Assembly (NCBI GenBank): GCA_001898625.1
Contig: MKUP01000033.1
Span: forward strand, 335,764 to 399,763
Reading direction: 5' to 3'
DNA: 64,000 bases
DNA from: Burkholderiales bacterium 67-32
Lineage (GTDB): Bacteria > Pseudomonadota > Gammaproteobacteria > Burkholderiales > Burkholderiaceae_B
Shown: positions 34,892-45,169 of the stretch, one piece after another
Numbering within the stretch: the first letter of the stretch is position 1
Layout: the number at the start of each line of letters is the position of its first letter
Notes under the pieces: model-generated
Told to the model about the DNA's origin: nothing
What the model saw: the letters and a program-made list of their open reading frames with translations, nothing else
Database searches by the model: none
Program-made: the position numbers and the translations under genes

Positions 34892-36085
34892 CTAGACCCG
34901 CTGCAACAGCAGCCCTTTCAGGTACTCGCCTTCGGGGTGGGTCATGCGCATGGGATGGTCGATCCCGGCCGCCAGCCGCTCCAGCAGCACGAAGTCCTGG
35001 CGCGCGTCCACCGCGGCGCCGGCCACGATCTTCTGGAACAGGTCCACGCTGATCGCGCCCGAACACGAGAAGGTCAGCAGGTAGCCGCCCGGCTTGACCA
35101 GCTTCATGCCCTTCAGGTTGACGTCTTTGTAGGCGCGCGCCGCCTTGTCCACGTGGTGCACCGAGGGGGCGAACTTGGGCGGGTCCAGTACCACGATGTC
35201 GAACAACTGCCCTTCGGCGGCCAGCGCCTTCTGCGCCTCGGCCACCTTGGACACCCGGCACTCGAAGGCGGCTTCGGTCAGGCCGTTGCGGGCCGCGTTG
35301 CGGGCGGCCATCGCCAGCGCGTCGGCCGACGAATCCACCGACACGGCACGGGCCGCCCCGGCGCGCATCGCCGCCAGCGAAAAACCGCCCGTGTACGAGA
35401 AGCAGTTCAGCACCGTGGCGCCGGGGCCGGCCAGCGCGGCCAGTTCCGCCACCCGGCGCCGGCTCTCGCGCTGGTCCAGGTAGAAGCCGGTCTTGTGGCC
35501 GTGGACCACGTCCACGCCGTAGCGCACGCCGTCCTCGACGATCTCGACCTCGGCGGGCGGCTCCGCCCCCCGCAGCACGCCGGTGCGGGGCGCCAGGCCC
35601 TCGCGCTCGCGCGCGGCGGCGTCGGAGCGCTCGTACACATCGGCGCAGCCGGTGGCGGCCACCAGCGCGTCGACCAGGGCGTCGCGCCAGCGCTCGACCC
35701 CGGCGGCCAGGAACTGGACCACCAACTGGCCGGCGTAGCGGTCGGCCACGAAGCCCGGCAGCGCGTCGGCCTCGCCGAACACCAGCCGGACCGCGTCGGT
35801 ACGGCCGGCCAGCGCGGCGCGGCGGGCTACGGCGTCGGCCACCCGGGCGGCCATCCAGCCGGCGTCGACCGGTTCGTCCTCGCGGAAGGTCCAGCAGCGC
35901 ACGCGTATCTGCGAATCGGGGCTATAGGCGCCCCAGGCCAGGAAATTGCCGCGGCCGTCGACCACGCGCACGGTATCGCCGGCCTGCGGCCGGCCGACGG
36001 CCTGCGCCACGGCGGTGGCGTAGACCCAGGGATGGCGCCGCAGCAGGGACTTTTCCTTGCCGGGCTTGAGAACGACGTCGTTCAT
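34892..36085 (-). CDS. rlmI: 23S rRNA m5C1962 methyltransferase RlmI-like
   Basis: The 397-residue protein starts with a PUA domain (LKPGKEKSLLRRHPWVYATA, VRVVDGRGNFLAWGAYSP) and ends with a Rossmann methyltransferase. The latter has LNCFSYTGGFSLAAMRAGA, VVLDPPKFA and LLTFSCSGAI, where the catalytic cysteines of m5C enzymes lie. RlmI methylates C1962 of 23S rRNA using S-adenosylmethionine. The ATG at 36085 fits the conserved N-terminus. It is not obviously coregulated with its neighbours. Confidence 0.9.
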   Translation of the reverse strand: MNDVVLKPGKEKSLLRRHPWVYATAVAQAVGRPQAGDTVRVVDGRGNFLAWGAYSPDSQIRVRCWTFREDEPVDAGWMAARVADAVARRAALAGRTDAVRLVFGEADALPGFVADRYAGQLVVQFLAAGVERWRDALVDALVAATGCADVYERSDAAAREREGLAPRTGVLRGAEPPAEVEIVEDGVRYGVDVVHGHKTGFYLDQRESRRRVAELAALAGPGATVLNCFSYTGGFSLAAMRAGAARAVSVDSSADALAMAARNAARNGLTEAAFECRVSKVAEAQKALAAEGQLFDIVVLDPPKFAPSVHHVDKAARAYKDVNLKGMKLVKPGGYLLTFSCSGAISVDLFQKIVAGAAVDARQDFVLLERLAAGIDHPMRMTHPEGEYLKGLLLQRV

Positions 36086-36193
36086 CGGGACTTCTTCAAA
36101 GCGGGGGGATGGGGCCGGATGGCAGGCCGCCATGGTACCGCCGCCGGGCCCGAGGCCCAAATCCCCCCCGCCAGCACTCTCCCCGCGGCCGGC

Positions 36194-37711
36194 TCAAGCC
36201 AGGCCGGCATACGCCGGCTTGCTGGCATACGCGTCGTCGGGCCGCGCTGCCAGCATGGCCTCCAGCCGCGCGCGCAGGCCGGCATACCCGGGTTCGTGGA
36301 AGACGTTGCGCGTCTCCAGCGGATCCGCTTGCAGGTCGTACATCTCGCCATCTCCGCTGCGCATCTCCACCGTGAGCTTGGCGTCCACCGTGCGCACGGC
36401 CCGCAGCAACAGCGGCACCCCCCTGCGGCCGGCGCCCAGGTCCCATTCGCACCAGGCATGCTCGCGAGTATCGCCTCCCTCGATCAGGCCGCGCAGCGTC
36501 GCGCCGTGCATCGGCGCGGGGGCCGGCACGCCACCGTAGTCGAGCAGCGTGGCGGCCACGTCCAGCGTGGACACCGGATCGGCCACGACCTTGCCCGCCG
36601 GGATGCCCGGCCCCTTGGCGATCATGCCGACCCGCATCAGCCCGTCGTACAGCATCGGCCCCTTCTGCAACAAGCCGTGGTCCCCCAGCCATTCGCCATG
36701 GTCGGAGGTGAAGACGATCAGGGTGTCGCCGGCCAGGCCCAGTTCCGAGACCAGCGCCTCGATACGGCCCACCTGATGGTCGACGAGCGAGATCATGCCG
36801 TAGTAGTTGGCGATGATGTGCCGGAGCTGGGCATCGGACGGCGGCTCGTTCGCTGGCCGGATGCGCAGGCCTTTCAGGTCTTCCCGGCCCACGCTCGATA
36901 CGCCCTCCAGGTAGGCGCGGTGCCACCAGGGCTTGTCCTCCAGGCGGCGCGTCCGCGCCCGCGGCAGATCGACGGCCGACGGCGCGTGCAGCCTGGACCA
37001 GGGCTCGGGACAGTCGAAGGGATGATGGGGATCCGGGAACGATGCCCAGACGACGAACGGACGGTCGTGGTTGCGCCGGATGAACTCCAGGGTCCGGTCG
37101 CCGATCCAGGTCGAGTTGTGCCACGCCACCGGCAAGGCGGAGTAGTGCGTTTCCCAGGCACCGCCGGTCGACGGCCCCAGGTCGCGAGCATACAGCGCGT
37201 TGCGCTCCGCCCCCCGGCCATCGCCGTAGTACCAGCGCGAGTAGTGCTGTCCGGCGGGTGGTTCGAAGGGGGGATGGTTGTTGTGCCCTTCCACGATCAG
37301 CTCCACGTGCTGGAACCCCATGTAGGGGCCGTTCCAGTCGGCGCCGAAGTTCGCCTGGCTGTAGCGGCACTCCGGGCTGCCCGTGGGCTCGAAGGTCAGG
37401 TGCGAGGCGAAGTGGGCCTTGCCGATGAACCCGGTGCGATAGCCGGCGTTCGACAGCGCCGCGGCGAATCCGCGTTCCCCCATGGCCGCCGGCAGGTCGA
37501 TGCCGTTGTCGCTCACGCCATGCGTCATCGGCAGCAGGCCGGTCAGGATCGAGGCGCGCGCCGGCTGGCAGACCACGCTGGGCGTCACGCAGTGGGCGAA
37601 GCGGGTCCCATGCCGCGCCATGTCGTCCAGGTGGGGCGTGCTGACATGCCGGCCCTCGAAGCCGTAGCAGTCTCCACGGTGTTGGTCCGACGTGATGAAG
37701 ATGATGTTCAT
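36194..37711 (-). CDS. Sulfatase (formylglycine-dependent, arylsulfatase/choline-sulfatase-like)
   Basis: The 505-residue protein carries the FGly maturation motif CxPxR (C48 in SVVCQPARAS), the metal-binding start NIIFITSDQHRGD and VFTSDHGEWLGDHG. Sulfatases hydrolyse sulfate esters after C48 is oxidised to formylglycine by an FGE or anaerobic maturase, neither of which is in the window. No signal peptide is visible, so it is probably cytoplasmic and acts on an imported sulfate ester. It follows a Bug gene by 14 bases; an ATG at 37729 would overlap that stop. The pair is divergent from a LysR gene, suggesting an inducible sulfate-ester uptake and hydrolysis unit. Confidence 0.88.
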   Translation of the reverse strand: MNIIFITSDQHRGDCYGFEGRHVSTPHLDDMARHGTRFAHCVTPSVVCQPARASILTGLLPMTHGVSDNGIDLPAAMGERGFAAALSNAGYRTGFIGKAHFASHLTFEPTGSPECRYSQANFGADWNGPYMGFQHVELIVEGHNNHPPFEPPAGQHYSRWYYGDGRGAERNALYARDLGPSTGGAWETHYSALPVAWHNSTWIGDRTLEFIRRNHDRPFVVWASFPDPHHPFDCPEPWSRLHAPSAVDLPRARTRRLEDKPWWHRAYLEGVSSVGREDLKGLRIRPANEPPSDAQLRHIIANYYGMISLVDHQVGRIEALVSELGLAGDTLIVFTSDHGEWLGDHGLLQKGPMLYDGLMRVGMIAKGPGIPAGKVVADPVSTLDVAATLLDYGGVPAPAPMHGATLRGLIEGGDTREHAWCEWDLGAGRRGVPLLLRAVRTVDAKLTVEMRSGDGEMYDLQADPLETRNVFHEPGYAGLRARLEAMLAARPDDAYASKPAYAGLA

Positions 37712-37725
37712 GCGCTGGTATCCGC

Positions 37726-38679
37726 TCATTTCCTCAGGGTGTTCAGGACCTGGTCCCGTTCGGACGCGATGCGCCGGGCGAACTCGGCCGGCGAGCACGA
37801 AGTCGCGACGATCCCCGCCTCCGCCAATTGCCGCGATACCTCGGGCATCGCCAGCACCCGCTCAACCTCGGCATGAAGCCTGGCCTGGACGTCGGCCGGC
37901 AGGCCCGCCGGCGCCAGCAGGCCGAACCAGGCCTCGAACGTGTAGCCGGGCAGCGCCTCGGCCACGGCCGGCACGTCGGGCATGAAGTCCAGCCGTCGGG
38001 CCGAGGTCACGCCCAGGGCCTGCATCCGGCCGGCCTTACGCTGCTGTTCGGCCGGCCCCGGCGCGAGCAGCATGGTGTCGATGTTGCCGGCCATGATGTC
38101 GTTCATGGCTTGCGGCCCGGCCCGATAGGGAACGTGCATCATGTTGATGCCCGCCGCCTTCTGCATCAGCGCCATGCCGACATAGTGGACGGAGGCATCG
38201 CCGGCCGAACCGAAACGCAGCTTGCCCGGGCTGCGCCTGGCGGCATCGAGCAGGCCCTCCAGCGACCGCAGTCCGGACGCGGGACTGGCCACCACGACCA
38301 TGGGCAGGGTCGCGAGCAGGGAGATGGGCGTGAAGTCCCGCCGAACGTCGTAGGGCAGGTCCGGCATCAGCGCGGGCACGATCGTCAGGGCGTTCTCGCT
38401 GGTCGCCAGCAGCGTGTAGCCGTCCGGCCTGGCCCGTGCGACCGCGCTCGCGCCTATGCTGGCGTTCGCCCCGGGCCGGTTCTCGATCACGACCGGAGTG
38501 TCGAGCCCCTTGGCCAGTTGGTTGCCGACGATGCGCGACACCGTATCCAGCGCGCCGCCCGGCGCCGAGGACACGACGATCGTGATCGAGCGCGAGGGAT
38601 AGGTCGCCGCCTGCGGCGCGGAACAGGCCAGGCAAATAAACCAGGCGCCAGCCAACTTGGATACCATGGGCGCATTCAT
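37726..38679 (-). CDS. Bug/TctC-family periplasmic solute-binding protein (sulfatase-linked)
   Basis: The 317-residue receptor has a signal peptide of about 25 residues (KLAGAWFICLACSAPQA). Its mature motifs are YPSRSITIVVSSAPGGALD, VIENRPGANASIGASAVARA, PDGYTLL and HVPYRAGPQAMNDIMAGNID. The ATG at 38679 has GGGAG upstream. It precedes the sulfatase gene and is divergent from a LysR regulator. The close linkage suggests that its ligand is the sulfatase substrate or product (inference). No transporter membrane genes are present. Confidence 0.92.
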   Translation of the reverse strand: MNAPMVSKLAGAWFICLACSAPQAATYPSRSITIVVSSAPGGALDTVSRIVGNQLAKGLDTPVVIENRPGANASIGASAVARARPDGYTLLATSENALTIVPALMPDLPYDVRRDFTPISLLATLPMVVVASPASGLRSLEGLLDAARRSPGKLRFGSAGDASVHYVGMALMQKAAGINMMHVPYRAGPQAMNDIMAGNIDTMLLAPGPAEQQRKAGRMQALGVTSARRLDFMPDVPAVAEALPGYTFEAWFGLLAPAGLPADVQARLHAEVERVLAMPEVSRQLAEAGIVATSCSPAEFARRIASERDQVLNTLRK

Positions 38680-38817
38680 CGCCGTGTCTCCCGGGATCTG
38701 ATTGAAGTCCTTTGCCAGGAATGATGGCCGCTTCCCGGGCGGCAGGCCAATCGCGATTTCGCCACAAGCCATATTCATCCGGATATGGCACCGGGACACG
38801 CAGGGGAAGACACACAT

Positions 38818-39768
38818 ATGCTCAGAGAGGACTGGTATCTTCGCGACCGCCTGAAACTGCGGCATCTCCAGATCCTGGTGACGCTCGCGTCGGTGCGCAA
38901 CCTGAGCCAGGCGGCCCGGCTGCTGCACACCACGCAGCCCGCGTTGTCCAAGGCCCTGGGCGAACTGGAAAAAATGCTGGAAGTGAGCCTGTTCGAACGC
39001 CTGCCCAAGGGCCTGGCCCCGACCCTGCACTGCCTGGGCATCGTCGAACGCGCTCGGGAAGTGCTGGGATCGCTGGGCCGGATGCGCGAGGACCTGGACG
39101 CGGTCGATGCGGGCGCGGACGGCGTGATCAACATCGGCGCGAACACCTCCGCCACCGCCCTGCTGCTGCCGCACATCATCCTGCGGATCAAGTCGCTGCT
39201 GCCCGGCGTGACCGTGCGGGTACACGATGGCGCCTTCGAGGACCTGATGGCGGGCCTGCGGGCCAACCGGCTCGATTTCCTGCTCGGGCGCTTTCACGCC
39301 GCCGAGCACCTGGACAACGTGGAAACCACCGGACTCTTCAACGTCCGCATGGTCGCCGTCTGCGCCAACGGCCATCCCATCCTGAAGCGGCGCCGCGTCA
39401 CGCTTGCGCAGCTCGCGCAATGGCCATGGATACTGCCGCCCGGCGACGGCATCACACGCCGGGGCCTGGAGCTGATCTTCATGGAGGCCGGCGGACATCC
39501 CCCGCGCTTCGGCGTCGAATGCGCGTCCGTGCTGGCCAACATGGTCATCATGCAGAACAGCCAGGCTCTGGCGGTGGCGGCCCTGCCCACCGCCACGCTG
39601 TTCGCGTCCTCGGGGCAGTTGTCCATCGTGCCGGTAACGCTGCCCCCGGTGTTCGGCCGCATCTCGCTGCTGCACCTGCGCGACCGCGCCCTGCACGCCC
39701 GGGACAGGCTGTTCATGGACTGCGTGCAGAACGTGTCGGCGCAACTGGGCGAAAGCTACCTGAAGTAG
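38818..39768 (+). CDS. LysR-family transcriptional regulator
   Basis: The 316-residue protein has the LysR HTH ([40 protein letters not shown]) followed by a periplasmic-binding-type effector domain. The ATG at 38818 has GGGGAAG nine bases upstream; an earlier ATG at 38785 lacks support. It is divergent from the Bug-sulfatase pair across 138 bases, the standard position for a LysR activator of that unit. It converges on xerC with a six-base gap. Effector unknown. Confidence 0.88.
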   Translation: MLREDWYLRDRLKLRHLQILVTLASVRNLSQAARLLHTTQPALSKALGELEKMLEVSLFERLPKGLAPTLHCLGIVERAREVLGSLGRMREDLDAVDAGADGVINIGANTSATALLLPHIILRIKSLLPGVTVRVHDGAFEDLMAGLRANRLDFLLGRFHAAEHLDNVETTGLFNVRMVAVCANGHPILKRRRVTLAQLAQWPWILPPGDGITRRGLELIFMEAGGHPPRFGVECASVLANMVIMQNSQALAVAALPTATLFASSGQLSIVPVTLPPVFGRISLLHLRDRALHARDRLFMDCVQNVSAQLGESYLK

Positions 39769-39774
39769 CCCGCC

Positions 39775-40791
39775 CTATTCCTTCTTCCCAGGCTCCTTGC
39801 GGCCCGCTCGGGGATGCGCCTTGTCGTACACCTTGGCCAGATGCTGGAAATCCAGCCGGGTATAGATCTGGGTGGTCGAGATGCTGGCGTGGCCCAGCAT
39901 TTCCTGCACCGCGCGCAGGTCCTCGGCCGATTGCAGCACGTGGCTGGCGAAGCTGTGCCGCAGCACGTGCGGATGGACGTGGGTGGGTACGCCCGCGGCC
40001 TGGCCTCGCCTGGCCAACTGCGCCTGGACGACGCGGGCCGAGATGCGGCGGCCGCGCAATCCGACGAACAGCGCATGGGCATCGCCGCCCGCCGCCAGGA
40101 CGGGGCGCGCCGCCAGCCAGGCGCGCAAGGCCTCGCAGGCCTGGCTGCCGACCGGCACGATGCGGCGCTTGCTGCCCTTGCCCAGCACGCTGACCTCGGC
40201 CTCGGCCAGGTCCAGCCAACTGGACGATTCGTAGCCGGGTTCGCGCGCGTAGGCCGTGTCCAGGCCCACCAGTTCGGACAGGCGCAGGCCGCTCGAATAG
40301 AACAGCTCGAACATGGCGGTGTCGCGCAACTCGACGGCATGCCGTTGCTCGGCGCTCTGGCCGGCGACTTCGGCCGCGACAGGCGGGGTGTGATCGAGCA
40401 GGGCCTGCGTCTGGTCGACCGACAAGGCCTTGGGCAGGCCGCGCGGCGCCTTGGGGCCGCGCACGCCCGCGGCCGGGTTGCCGGGCATGCCTACGCGCGG
40501 CGCCCACCATTGGTAGAAGCCGCGCCAGCTGGCCAGCAGCCGGGCCAGGCTGCGCGGGCTCAGGCCCTGCGCGTGCAGTTGTCCCAGGTAGCGGCGCACG
40601 TGTCCCTGCGACACGCGTTCCAGCGGTACGTCATCGGCCAGTTCGACCAGATGGGCGAGGTCCCGCCGATAGGCTGCCAGGGTGTGGGGGGAATAGCGGC
40701 GGCCCGACCCCAGGTGTTCGAGCCATTCCACCATGGGCCGGGCCAGCGCCGGCCCCGTGGCCTCGGAACCGGGATGGGGATCGTCGGCCAC
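39775..40791 (-). CDS. xerC: Tyrosine recombinase XerC
   Basis: The 338-residue protein has a core-binding domain ([18 protein letters not shown]) and a catalytic domain with all active-site residues: Arg in [12 protein letters not shown], Lys in VLGKGSKRR, HxxR in [12 protein letters not shown], and HxxxxxxxxY in [16 protein letters not shown]. XerC with XerD resolves chromosome dimers at dif. It is larger than E. coli XerC (298) by an insertion around residues 150-200 ([27 protein letters not shown]). The dapF-DUF484-xerC order supports XerC rather than a phage integrase. Confidence 0.93.
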   Translation of the reverse strand: MADDPHPGSEATGPALARPMVEWLEHLGSGRRYSPHTLAAYRRDLAHLVELADDVPLERVSQGHVRRYLGQLHAQGLSPRSLARLLASWRGFYQWWAPRVGMPGNPAAGVRGPKAPRGLPKALSVDQTQALLDHTPPVAAEVAGQSAEQRHAVELRDTAMFELFYSSGLRLSELVGLDTAYAREPGYESSSWLDLAEAEVSVLGKGSKRRIVPVGSQACEALRAWLAARPVLAAGGDAHALFVGLRGRRISARVVQAQLARRGQAAGVPTHVHPHVLRHSFASHVLQSAEDLRAVQEMLGHASISTTQIYTRLDFQHLAKVYDKAHPRAGRKEPGKKE

Positions 40792-40800
40792 GGCGGCAGG

Positions 40801-41487
40801 TCAGGCGCGCGGCGCCTCGGTCAGGAGGCGCGACAGCGATGCGCTGGCCAGCTCACCGATACGCGTCAGGAAGGTCGTGCCCATCGAGGGCGTGAAACGC
40901 TCGGCATCGGGCGATGCCAGCACCAGTAGCCCGAAAGCCTCGGGAGCGATGCCCACACGCAGCGGAATCAGGGCCAGCGAACGTACTTCGCGATCGAGCC
41001 AGGCGGAGGCCTCGAAGCCCGAGTTGGGGCCGCAGTACGGCGACATCAGCCCGTTGGCGAAGGTACGGGCATCGGCCGAGACCTCGCCGCGCCAGGGGGC
41101 CTCGGCATCGCCCGGGGCGGTATCGGCCCAGATGCGCAGCGCCACATCGGGCACGCTGAAGATCTCGCCCAGGCCGCCGGCAACGGCGGCGGGCAGCGCC
41201 TGCGTGTCGCGCTCCTTGAGCAGGCCGCGGCTCCACAGCAGCAGCCGGTCGGAAATGTGTTCGTTCTCGGCCGCGGCGCGCACCAGTTCCGACACCCGCA
41301 GCTCCATGCCGCGCACGCGCTCGCGCAGCGCCAGCACCTGGCGCTCGGCCAGCGAGACGGCCTTCCCCTCGTGCGGGTGGGGCACCTTCATGGTGGAGAA
41401 CAGCTCGGCGTGCCGTTCGAAGAAATCGGTGTTGTCCTTGAGGTATTGCGCGACTTCGTTGGCGTCCATGTACGTTCCGGAATTCAT
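40801..41487 (-). CDS. DUF484 family protein (GAF-like)
   Basis: The 228-residue protein starts with a helical segment (VAQYLKDNTDFFERHAELFS), continues with a coiled region (LAERQVLALRERVRGMELRV) and ends in a GAF-like domain (RSLALIPLRVGIAPEAFGLL). DUF484 genes are typically found between dapF and xerC, as here; the function is unknown. Ten bases separate it from xerC. ATG 41487 and 41469 are both possible starts; the second begins MDANEVAQYL, nearer the conserved part. Confidence 0.9.
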   Translation of the reverse strand: MNSGTYMDANEVAQYLKDNTDFFERHAELFSTMKVPHPHEGKAVSLAERQVLALRERVRGMELRVSELVRAAAENEHISDRLLLWSRGLLKERDTQALPAAVAGGLGEIFSVPDVALRIWADTAPGDAEAPWRGEVSADARTFANGLMSPYCGPNSGFEASAWLDREVRSLALIPLRVGIAPEAFGLLVLASPDAERFTPSMGTTFLTRIGELASASLSRLLTEAPRA

Positions 41488-41498
41488 TGTTGATATAA

Positions 41499-41521
41499 GG
41501 GCGCGCGAAGCGCGTAGGGGG
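41499..41521 (-). repeat. GC-palindromic intergenic repeat, copy 2
   Basis: The complement of this 23-mer matches 28135-28157 with one mismatch. It lies between dapF and the DUF484 gene and is followed by a GTAGGGGG...CCCCCTAC hairpin (about 41514-41538) that overlaps the dapF stop codon. Confidence 0.6.
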
Positions 41522-41534
41522 TGGGTTCCCCCCC

Positions 41535-42410
41535 CTACCCCAAAAGGCGGTCCACGTCGACGGTGCCTTCGAACACGGTCACGGCCGGGCCGGTCATCAG
41601 CAGTTGCTCGCCGTCCCAGGCGATGGTCAGTACGCCGCCCCGCGTCTGCACGCGCACCGGCGACTCCAGCAGTCCGCGGCGGATGCCGGCGGCCACCGCC
41701 GCGCAGGCGCCCGTGCCGCAGGCCAGCGTCTCGCCCGCGCCGCGCTCGTAGACGCGCAGCCGGATGTTGTGGCGATCGACGATCTGCATGAAACCGGCAT
41801 TGACCCGGCGGGGAAAGCGCGGATGGCTCTCGACCCGCGGACCGACGGACGCCACCGGCGCGGCATCGACGTCGTCGACCACCTGCACCGCGTGCGGATT
41901 GGAAATGCCGACGGCCGACACCCAGACGATGCGCTCGGCTTCGCCCGGCGCCGATACGTCCAGCGGCCAGACGTCGTCCCCGCCTTCGCGCCGGGGCGTC
42001 AGTCCCGCCGGATCGAACGGCACGGCGGCCGGATCGAAGCTGGTGCGGCCCATGTCGACCCTGACCTCGCCATCGTCCTGTTCGTTCAGCACGATGATGC
42101 CGGTGCAGATCTCGGCGCGCACGGGATTGCGGTCGGTCAGCCCCTGCTCGTGGACGAAGCGCACGAAGCAGCGGGCACCGTTGCCGCAATGCTCGACCTC
42201 GCCGCCGTCGGCGTTGAAGATGCGGTAGCGGAAGTCGGCGTCGGAGCGGGTGGGCCGCTCGACCAGCAGGATCTGGTCGGCCCCGATCCCGAACTGCCGA
42301 TGGGCGAGCTTGCGCGCCCGCTCGGGGGTGAGTCGGATATCTTGGCGCACGCCGTCCAGGACGACGAAATCATTGCCCGCGCCATGCATTTTGGTGAAGT
42401 GCCAGGTCAT
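41535..42410 (-). CDS. dapF: Diaminopimelate epimerase DapF
   Basis: The 291-residue enzyme has both catalytic cysteines: EHCGNGARC in the first half and [11 protein letters not shown] in the second. It also has the N-terminal [15 protein letters not shown]. It converts LL- to meso-diaminopimelate for lysine and peptidoglycan synthesis. It is the first gene of dapF / DUF484 / xerC. The ATG at 42410 fits the conserved N-terminus; the divergent helicase gene begins 89 bases away. Confidence 0.96.
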   Translation of the reverse strand: MTWHFTKMHGAGNDFVVLDGVRQDIRLTPERARKLAHRQFGIGADQILLVERPTRSDADFRYRIFNADGGEVEHCGNGARCFVRFVHEQGLTDRNPVRAEICTGIIVLNEQDDGEVRVDMGRTSFDPAAVPFDPAGLTPRREGGDDVWPLDVSAPGEAERIVWVSAVGISNPHAVQVVDDVDAAPVASVGPRVESHPRFPRRVNAGFMQIVDRHNIRLRVYERGAGETLACGTGACAAVAAGIRRGLLESPVRVQTRGGVLTIAWDGEQLLMTGPAVTVFEGTVDVDRLLG

Positions 42411-42499
42411 GCCGGAATTATAGTCCGCGCCCAGGCGCCACGCGCCACGGGCGGCGGAGCTTGGTATTCTGGCAATTGGCCGGTCTACTGGAACTTGCA

Positions 42500-44146
42500 A
42501 TGGCTCGTATCGTCCCCGACGGTTGGCGGGAAATCAACGCCACCGGCGCCGCCCGCCGGGAAATCGAAACCCTGGCCACGCTCGAACGCGGCCTGCCCGA
42601 TTCCTACACCGTCTACCATGCCGTCCACTGGACCAACGTGGAGCATGGCTTCTCGGTCTATGGCGACATCGACTTCGCCATCGTCAACGCCGCCGGCGAC
42701 CTGCTGCTGATCGAACAGGTCAGCGGGTTCCTGGAGGAAACCGCCGACGGGCTCTGCAAGAAATACCCCAGCCACAGCACCAACGTGCCGATACAGATCG
42801 CCCGCCAGCTGGCGGTGCTGCGCGGCCGGCTGGCCCGGCGCCCCCACCTGGACGCCATCCGCGTCGAGTACCTGCTGTACTGCCCCGACTATTCGGTGCG
42901 CCATCCCGAGACCGCCGGGCTCTCGTCCGAGCGCATCGTCGATGCCGCCGAGCGCGACCGCCTGTGCGCGGTCATCCAGCTGGCGCTGCCGCAGGCGCCC
43001 GCCACCCAGGCCGCGCCAGCCGTGCGACGCTTCCTGGACGACATCATCCAGCTCGAACCCGACGCCAACGCCCTGGTGGGACAGGCGCGGGCGCTGGTCA
43101 CCCGCATCTCGGGCGGCCTGGCGCATTGGGCGCGGCGGCTGGAGTTCGACCCGTTCCGCCTGCGGGTGATCGGCACCGCCGGGTCGGGCAAGACCCAGCT
43201 CGCCCACGCCGAGTTCCGCGCCGCCATCGACGCGGGCCACCGGCCGCTGTACGTCTGCTTCAACCGGCCGCTGGCCGACCACTTCAACGGCATCGCGCCC
43301 GAGGGCGGCCTGGCCTGCACCTTCCACACCCTGTGCGACAAGGTGCTGCACGCCGCCGGGCAGCCGGTGGATTTCTCGGGCCCCGACGCCTTCACCACCC
43401 TGGTGGCGCGCGCCGCGCGCGAAGCCGTGCCCGACCACCTGCGCTTCGACACCATCATCATCGACGAAGGACAGGACTTCTCCGACGAATGGCGCGACCA
43501 GATCCTGCGCCATGCGCGCGAGCACGCGCGCATGGTCTGGCTGGAAGACCCCATGCAGAACCTGTACGGCAAGCCCGCCGTGCACCTGCCGGACTGGGTC
43601 ACGCTGCGCGCGCAAAGCAACTACCGCAGCCCGCGCAGCATCGTGAAGCTGCTGGACCGCCTGCTACCCGACGACCAGCACATCGAACCGCGCGGCCCCA
43701 TCGCCACCGGCGGATTGGACGTGCTGGTCTACGACAACGAGGCGGAACTGCTGGCGCACACCAAGAAGGCCATCTCGCAGTGCCTGGCCGCCGGCTTCAA
43801 GCGCGCCGACATCGCGGTGGTCAGCTTCCGGGGCCGCGAAAGCTCGGCCGTGCTGGGCCAGACCCAGCTCGGCCCGCATGCCATGCGCACCTTCACCGGG
43901 CGCTACGACCTGTTCGGCAAGCCCGAGTTCTCGGAAGGCGAGGTGCTGATGGAGTCGGTCTACCGCTTCAAGGGCCAGGCCGCGCCCGCCGTCGTCTTCA
44001 CCGAGGTCGACTTCGATCACCTGGACGAGCGGACGGCGCGCAAGATCTTCGTCGGCGCCACGCGCGCCATGCTGCGGCTGGAGCTGGTGGTGTCGCGGCA
44101 CGCGATGGACCACGGGCTGGCCGCGATACTGGAAAGCACGGCCTGA
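42500..44146 (+). CDS. NERD-domain / UvrD-like ATP-binding protein
   Basis: The 548-residue protein has an N-terminal NERD-like nuclease fold ([20 protein letters not shown]) and then a superfamily 1 helicase-type ATPase. The ATPase shows Walker [16 protein letters not shown], Walker [15 protein letters not shown], and the C-terminal [16 protein letters not shown]. In active PD-(D/E)xK nucleases the acidic strand ends in ExK; here it reads EQV, so the lysine is missing and cleavage is doubtful. The ATPase motifs are intact. Such proteins are proposed to act in DNA repair or defence, but nothing next to it marks a defence system. It is divergent from dapF. Confidence 0.8.
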   Translation: MARIVPDGWREINATGAARREIETLATLERGLPDSYTVYHAVHWTNVEHGFSVYGDIDFAIVNAAGDLLLIEQVSGFLEETADGLCKKYPSHSTNVPIQIARQLAVLRGRLARRPHLDAIRVEYLLYCPDYSVRHPETAGLSSERIVDAAERDRLCAVIQLALPQAPATQAAPAVRRFLDDIIQLEPDANALVGQARALVTRISGGLAHWARRLEFDPFRLRVIGTAGSGKTQLAHAEFRAAIDAGHRPLYVCFNRPLADHFNGIAPEGGLACTFHTLCDKVLHAAGQPVDFSGPDAFTTLVARAAREAVPDHLRFDTIIIDEGQDFSDEWRDQILRHAREHARMVWLEDPMQNLYGKPAVHLPDWVTLRAQSNYRSPRSIVKLLDRLLPDDQHIEPRGPIATGGLDVLVYDNEAELLAHTKKAISQCLAAGFKRADIAVVSFRGRESSAVLGQTQLGPHAMRTFTGRYDLFGKPEFSEGEVLMESVYRFKGQAAPAVVFTEVDFDHLDERTARKIFVGATRAMLRLELVVSRHAMDHGLAAILESTA

Positions 44147-44158
44147 GGCCTGTCGACG

Positions 44159-45130
44159 CTAGTCCACCGTCGCACCCGACTCCCGTACCACCGCGCCCAG
44201 CTTGGCAATCTCGCTGCGAATGAAGCGCCCGAACTCCTCGGGCGTATCGCCCACCGGCTGCATGACCTGGGCCAGCAGCCTGGCCTTGACCTCCTTGTCC
44301 CGCAGGGCAAGGGCGATCTTGCGGGACAGCGTCTCGACGATGGGTTGCGGCGTTCCCGCCGGCGCGACCAGTCCCAGCCAGCCGACGAACTCATAGCCGG
44401 GCAGCGTTTCCGCCACGGTGGGAACGTCCGGCATCGATTCGAAGCGCTTGGCGCTGGTAACGGCCAGGGCCCGCAGCTTGCCCGACTCCACATGCGGCAT
44501 GACGACGGGAATGCTCTCGAAGTCGACGCCGACCTGGCCGGCCAGCAGGGCCGCCACGGCGGGGGCGCTGCCGCGATAGGGAACATGGGTCATGCTGGTG
44601 CCGGCCAGGCTGTTGAACAGCTCGCCGGCGATGTGCATCGAGGTGCCGTTGCCCGCGGAACCGCGGTTCACCTTGCCCGGATGCTGGCGGACGTAGGCCA
44701 GGAACTCCGTCATGTTGGCAACGGGGACGGTGGCGGGGTTGATGGCCAGCACCAGCGGATAGGTAACGGCCAGGGAAATCGGCGTGAAGTCCTTTATCGC
44801 GTCGTAGCCGAGCTTGCGGTACAGCGTCGGGTTGATGCCGTGCGTGCTGACCGTGCCCATCAGCAGCGTATAGCCGTCGGGATCCGCCCGCGCCACGGTC
44901 TCGGCGGCGATGACGCCGCCGCCCCCGCCACGGTTCTCGACGATGAAGGGCACGCCCATGCTTTGGGACAGCTTGTCCCCCAGCAGCCGCGCGACGAGGT
45001 CGGTGGGTCCGCCGGGCGCGGCGCCGACGACGATGCGCACGGGTTTGGCGGGATAGCCGTTCTGGGCCGCCGCCGGTCCGGCAAGCAGTGCGGCCGACGT
45101 GAACACGATGAAGCGCAGCAAGGCATGCAT
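44159..45130 (-). CDS. Bug/TctC-family periplasmic solute-binding protein
   Basis: This 323-residue receptor has a signal peptide of about 22 residues (IVFTSAALLAGPAAAQ). The mature motifs are YPAKPVRIVVGAAPGGPTD, VENRGGGGGVIAAETVARA, PDGYTLLMG and HVPYRGSAPAVAALLAGQVG. It is the last gene of a six-gene leftward operon that begins with another Bug gene at 49472, so one transcript carries two different receptors. It is 39 bases downstream of the ABM-domain gene. Ligand unknown. No TctA/TctB genes are in the operon. Confidence 0.92.
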   Translation of the reverse strand: MHALLRFIVFTSAALLAGPAAAQNGYPAKPVRIVVGAAPGGPTDLVARLLGDKLSQSMGVPFIVENRGGGGGVIAAETVARADPDGYTLLMGTVSTHGINPTLYRKLGYDAIKDFTPISLAVTYPLVLAINPATVPVANMTEFLAYVRQHPGKVNRGSAGNGTSMHIAGELFNSLAGTSMTHVPYRGSAPAVAALLAGQVGVDFESIPVVMPHVESGKLRALAVTSAKRFESMPDVPTVAETLPGYEFVGWLGLVAPAGTPQPIVETLSRKIALALRDKEVKARLLAQVMQPVGDTPEEFGRFIRSEIAKLGAVVRESGATVD

Positions 45131-45169
45131 GGGATGTCTCCTCGTTGTCGGAAGGGCGGCGCCCTCTGG

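Noticed and set aside
39775-40791. Phage integrase marking an integration site
   Set aside because: Gene order with dapF and DUF484 and the XerC-type motifs identify the housekeeping recombinase. No attachment repeats are seen.
42500-44146. NERD-helicase as part of a phage-defence system
   Set aside because: It is a lone gene next to dapF, with no partner, integrase or mobile signature, and the nuclease lysine is missing.
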